DNA of 5,318 nucleotides from the NCBI GenBank assembly GCA_032123675.1, contig JAQBEX010000188.1, forward strand, positions 1 to 5,318. Direction: 5' to 3'. Positions 5,142 to 5,318 of the stretch are shown piece after piece. The position numbers and the translations under genes are program-made. The notes beneath the pieces were generated by a model, which saw nothing but the letters and a program-made list of their open reading frames with translations, was not told the DNA's origin and did no database searches. The stretch's first letter is position 1, and each line of letters opens with the position of its first letter. The stretch comes from Prado023 sp032123675. GTDB taxonomy: Bacteria; Actinomycetota; Actinomycetes; S36-B12; CAIYMF01.

Positions 5142-5318
5142 CGTGACCCAGCGCAATGAAGCCGTCGATCCTGAAGAAGAACCGGGCCAACCGCTACCGG
5201 CGCGCGATTCGCCCGGACCATCGCAACCGGCCCAGGCACCGCCCGCCGCCAATGCACCAGGCACCCAAACAGCAGCGAGGCTAGAGCAGACCCACCCGGC
5301 ATAGCCGCGTCCACAGGC
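5142..5318. other. Region after the response regulator, with doubtful short reading frames
   Basis: No recognisable gene. Two overlapping plus-strand frames are possible. One (5143-5304, GTG start two bases after the regulator stop) encodes 53 residues that are acidic, then Pro/Ala/Gln-rich and disordered: MTQRNEAVDPEEEPGQPLPA at its start. The other (5156-5284, ATG start) encodes 42 very basic residues beginning MKPSILKKNRANRYRRAIRP, with G or C in most third positions. Neither has a good ribosome binding site. A 62-aa minus-strand frame (5126-5314) overlaps the regulator's end. No T-tailed hairpin terminator is seen; CCGGGC (5182-5187) and GCCCGG (5211-5216) could pair only across a long loop. 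Confidence 0.35.

Noticed and set aside
1..5318. A defence, mobile or other multi-gene novel system
   Set aside because: No nuclease, transposase, integrase, toxin-antitoxin pair, CRISPR repeat, att-like repeat or biosynthetic cluster is seen. The genes are a standard two-component pair plus housekeeping-type accessory genes.

Overview
The window looks like chromosomal DNA from a high-GC actinobacterium (Actinomycetota). Real genes carry mostly G or C at third codon positions, a GTG start is used, genes overlap at stop/start junctions, and two or three genes seem to have a -10 element so close to the start codon that their mRNAs would be leaderless. No rRNA, tRNA, CRISPR array, insertion sequence or phage gene is visible.

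Layout. On the minus strand from the left edge: the N-terminal part of an SRPBCC (START/Bet v1-like) protein runs off the window at position 1. A non-coding leader and spacer (266-713) separates it from a tightly overlapping pair: a membrane-embedded alkaline-ceramidase-like hydrolase of the CREST superfamily (714-1544) preceded by a small FmdB-type zinc-ribbon protein (1541-1762). After a spacer with no convincing gene (1763-2073) comes a 108-aa three-helix membrane protein of unknown function (2074-2400).

On the plus strand, divergent from that small membrane protein, is a two-component operon. Its first gene is a multi-pass membrane NarL-type (HisKA_3) sensor histidine kinase, about 658 aa. 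Its stop codon overlaps by one base (TGATG) the start of a 213-aa LuxR/NarL-family response regulator (4500-5141). The last 177 bases hold only doubtful short reading frames.

How the genes may work together. The kinase autophosphorylates on His486 and should pass the phosphate to Asp53 of the regulator, which would then bind DNA through its C-terminal helix-turn-helix. The 123-bp divergent region contains a regular array of three alternating GCACG/CGTGC half-sites abutting a plausible -35 box of the kinase gene. This is the best candidate in the window for a regulator-binding site controlling the two-component operon, the small membrane protein, or both. The fmdB-like/ceramidase-like pair is probably one transcript; its substrate is unknown. 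I see no clearly new multi-gene system. The items most worth checking are the half-site array with its divergent membrane gene, and the ceramidase-like enzyme coupled to a zinc-ribbon partner.
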